A program made the position numbers and the translations under genes. This document shows, piece after piece, positions 28,758 to 31,223 of a stretch of 31,223 bases of DNA. The notes under the pieces are model-generated. The model was not told where the DNA came from. It saw only the letters and a list, made by a program, of their open reading frames with translations, and made no database searches. Every line of letters begins with the position of its first letter. Position 1 is the first letter of the stretch. This DNA is from Ophiothrix spiculata (taxonomy: Eukaryota > Echinodermata > Ophiuroidea > Amphilepidida > Ophiotrichidae), in the NCBI GenBank assembly GCA_000969725.1, contig JXSR01S015765.1, one strand, 5' to 3'.

Positions 28758-30380
28758 ATAGGATAGTACAAATTAGCTGTGTTTCGCATGAGCGCCCTTT
28801 TCGAAAACCATGCTGTTGTTCACATAAAATATTGTTTTCGTCTAGGTGTGACATAATATTGGTATGGAGTATGTGTTCTAAAGTTTTGCAGCAAACATAA
28901 GTCAAATTCACAGAACAATAATTTCCAGGTTGAGTGTGATCGCCTTTTTTAAAAGTTGGTGTTATATTTGCACAAAGCCAGCTGCTGGGAATATCACCAG
29001 AATTCAAAGAATGTTGAAAGACTACTGACAGTGCTGGTCCAATTTCCTGCACTGTTATTTGCAAAAGTCTGGGAGTTATTCCATCTGGACCCAAAGCCAT
29101 ATTGGTTTTGAGTTAGTAGAGAGTAATTTAATAACTCCATCCTCCTCGATTGTAATTTCAGTCATCGAAGGGATATTACTATCCGGTTCATTTGGAAATT
29201 CCACACGTTCAATCGTAAATTGAGATTTATATTGCAAGTTCAGTACATTGGCTTTGCATCTGTTGTCAATGATCAGTTCTCCATTACTTTTAGTGCTGGG
29301 ATTCCACTTGAGTCACATTTCAAGGATTTAATGTAACTCCAGAATTGTTTTGTTGACACTAAACATTTATCTCTGATATAACTTCGGTATTCTTTGTGTG
29401 TTGCATGTTTGATTTTATTTCTCAGCGATTTGAATTTCTCCCAGTCCTCAGCCTTATTGGACTTTTTTGCTTTGTTATGCTCTTTGCTTTAACGTCTATG
29501 CCATCTTTTTATGGCAGGTGTTATCCATGGTGAGTTATTTCGTTTCCTAACCATTTTTGACGGGATTTGGGTGTCCACAGCAGTCTGAACTCTTTCCTTC
29601 AACTCGCATCAGAGACTCTCGACAGATATATCGTTCAGGTTTTTTCCCCTGAAATCGTCACTAATACCATGGATATCTGCCTTTAGGCCCTCAGTGTTCG
29701 CTTTGTGAAAGAGATAGATCTTTCTTGGTTTTTGTCTAACAGTGGTGGGTTTTATATTAACAAGAATCGACGGTATACCATCATGACCGCTTATGCCAGG
29801 ATTTGTTGATTTGGTGACCAGGGTTGGGTTACTAGTAAAGAACAGATCGAGTGTGTTCTTCAGGCTGGTGGGTTTTTCCACCATTTGGGTCAGTCTGTGA
29901 TCATTTGAAATATCGATGAGATATCTACACAAATCGGCTTTGCTGCTACCATGCTTGATCGTTTGGGATTCCCATATTATATCGCCCAAATTAAAATCCC
30001 CAGCAAGCCAGATATTTGTTTGTTGCGCACCTTCGATCTTAGCTAGAGATTTCTCAAGTCTATTTATTCACGGTCAGACTCAGGAGGCCTGTAATAGGCT
30101 CCAATTATGATTTTGCACCCATCACATTTACCTCAATCCACAGCATTTCACAGTCGTCAACATCTAAATCCATTCTTTGAGCACAGATAATATTGCTCTT
30201 TATGGCAATAAGTACACCTTCGTATGCATTACCTTTATTATTTGGTGGTCTGTCCTTCCGGTAAACTTTGTAGTGGTCAGGGAATAACTCACTAAATTGA
30301 TTGATTTATCAAGCCATGTTTCGGTGCCCACAATTATGTCTGGATCTTCCATTTCAATGCAGGCATTTAGTGGAGGTTCC
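28758..30380 (-). mobile_element. Decayed second LINE: endonuclease plus RT N-terminus
   Basis: Reading the minus strand, an APE-type endonuclease begins near 30360 (PDIIVGTETWLDKSI), followed in shifting frames by FPDHYKVYRKDR, GVLIAIKSNI, IIGAYYRPPESDRE, WLAGDFNLGDIIW and SGHDG. The spacer has NSPWITPAIKRW and FWSYIKSLK, and the RT begins with GPDGITPRLLQ and reaches HGFRKGRSCETQL near 28760, where homology stops before the catalytic RT core. Several stops and frameshifts are present. It is therefore 3'-truncated as well as mutated. It is a different, older family member than the LINE in intron 6. Confidence 0.88.
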
Positions 30381-31047
30381 AGTTTTTGAGTTATTCAGTG
30401 TGTGTCCTTTGTTACTAGGTTCGTTTTTGGGGAGTGTGTGTCCATTTTTTGGATTGGGTGCATTTTTACTAGGTGTGTGTCCTTTATCTGTGGATTTATT
30501 CGAATTTGACTGGCCTCAACTGACTGGCCTCAACCTCCGGTCGCCCTGCAAATTTGGTTTTCCGACACTACTCGGATTATGCTGTGGTGATGATGTTGCA
30601 ATAGGCAAGGTCAACGCTTCATCTACTAAAGCTGTTAATGAGATCTAGGGAACCTGACGTAAACAGGCTGGTTGAAAAGTTTGGTAGTCCACATGACATA
30701 CAAGTACAACAAATCCATGACACTCCACTATTTCGCTCAAGTTACCCACGTACCTCAAAAACAACGGGTCCCATGCACATACAATCCACATGGAACCAAT
30801 TGTCGCATTGATCGCAGCAAAAAGCTCTTTCGCCCCCATAGACAAGCGACATTACAGATTTGGCATGGAAATTGTGGTTCGGAGGTGACAGCTGACTGAG
30901 CACAATAGGAAATGTCAAAAGTCGCGTTAGCCTGTTGTTGCTAGATTAAGTATCCAGATCCATAAATCAGTAGGTGTTGAGGAAAGTTGAACTTCACTTT
31001 GCTTTAGTTTATTAGGCCTTTTTTAGGGCTAATTTTAGGCATACTAA
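30381..31047. other. Upstream of the decayed LINE, no gene seen
   Basis: The first 200 bp, read on the minus strand, is low-complexity with repeated GGACACACAC motifs and may be the decayed 5' part of the LINE. The remainder shows nothing I can identify. Confidence 0.35.
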
Positions 31048-31223
31048 GTTAAAGGTGCAATTCATGATTTTGATGTGACAAAAACCTCACCTGTTTTCTA
31101 GCTAAATAAGAAGAAAAGCACATCATAAATATATACCGAAAATCTCACTTGATTCCAACCATTCGTTTCCAAGTTACAAGCTTTTCAGCATTTTGAAAAT
31201 CCCCATAGGCTATTGTGTTGTAA
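31048..31223 (-). repeat. Dispersed repeat at window edge, inverted copy of 25290-25475
   Basis: The reverse complement reads CAATAGCCTATGGGGAT, CAAAATGCTG, GAAACGAATGGTTGG and TTTTTGTCACATCAAAAT, matching the intron 1 copy closely. It probably continues beyond the window. Confidence 0.85.

Noticed and set aside
28694..28900. Plus-strand open frame MFQVKMAPIVVVC...
   Set aside because: From about 28758 on it is the antisense of the LINE reverse transcriptase; the remaining 20 codons are not enough to support a gene.

Overview
This window is animal nuclear DNA: AT-rich, built from GT-AG introns, non-LTR retrotransposons, tRNA-derived SINEs and many small inverted-repeat elements, with no prokaryotic organisation. 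The one host gene I can support is an ortholog of ANKS3 (ankyrin repeat and SAM domain protein 3) on the minus strand. All eleven coding exons can be joined in phase from an ATG at 25851 to a TGA at 8209, giving 2418 nt and 805 residues. Gene content and repeat style suggest a marine invertebrate deuterostome, perhaps an echinoderm; the species assignment is inference.

Layout. 1-8208 is the 3' flank of ANKS3 and holds only repeats: several foldback palindromes, a decayed TA-flanked mariner-like element, two short TIR elements, two tRNA-derived SINEs, a 140-bp repeat and one copy of a CCGGGG-ended element. 8209-25851 is ANKS3. Its introns carry most of the interesting material. Intron 6 holds a 5'-truncated CR1/L2-like LINE that stops within about 20 nt of exon 7. 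Intron 5 holds nested TIR elements with tRNA-like cores. Intron 2 holds a tandem array of about ten 144-154 bp units, plus older degenerate units, copied from the 3' half of ANKS3 exon 2 together with its 5' splice site. 25852-26876 is the 5' flank. 27075-28669 is a 1.6-kb TIR element with a second TIR element inside it. 28758-30380 is a second, badly decayed LINE on the minus strand.

Functionally, ANKS3 is known in vertebrates as a ciliary inversin-compartment adaptor that binds ANKS6, BICC1 and NEK-family kinases. Nothing else here encodes a host protein that I can defend. The most unusual object is the exon-2-derived satellite, which places about ten extra consensus-like splice donors in the sense strand of intron 2.
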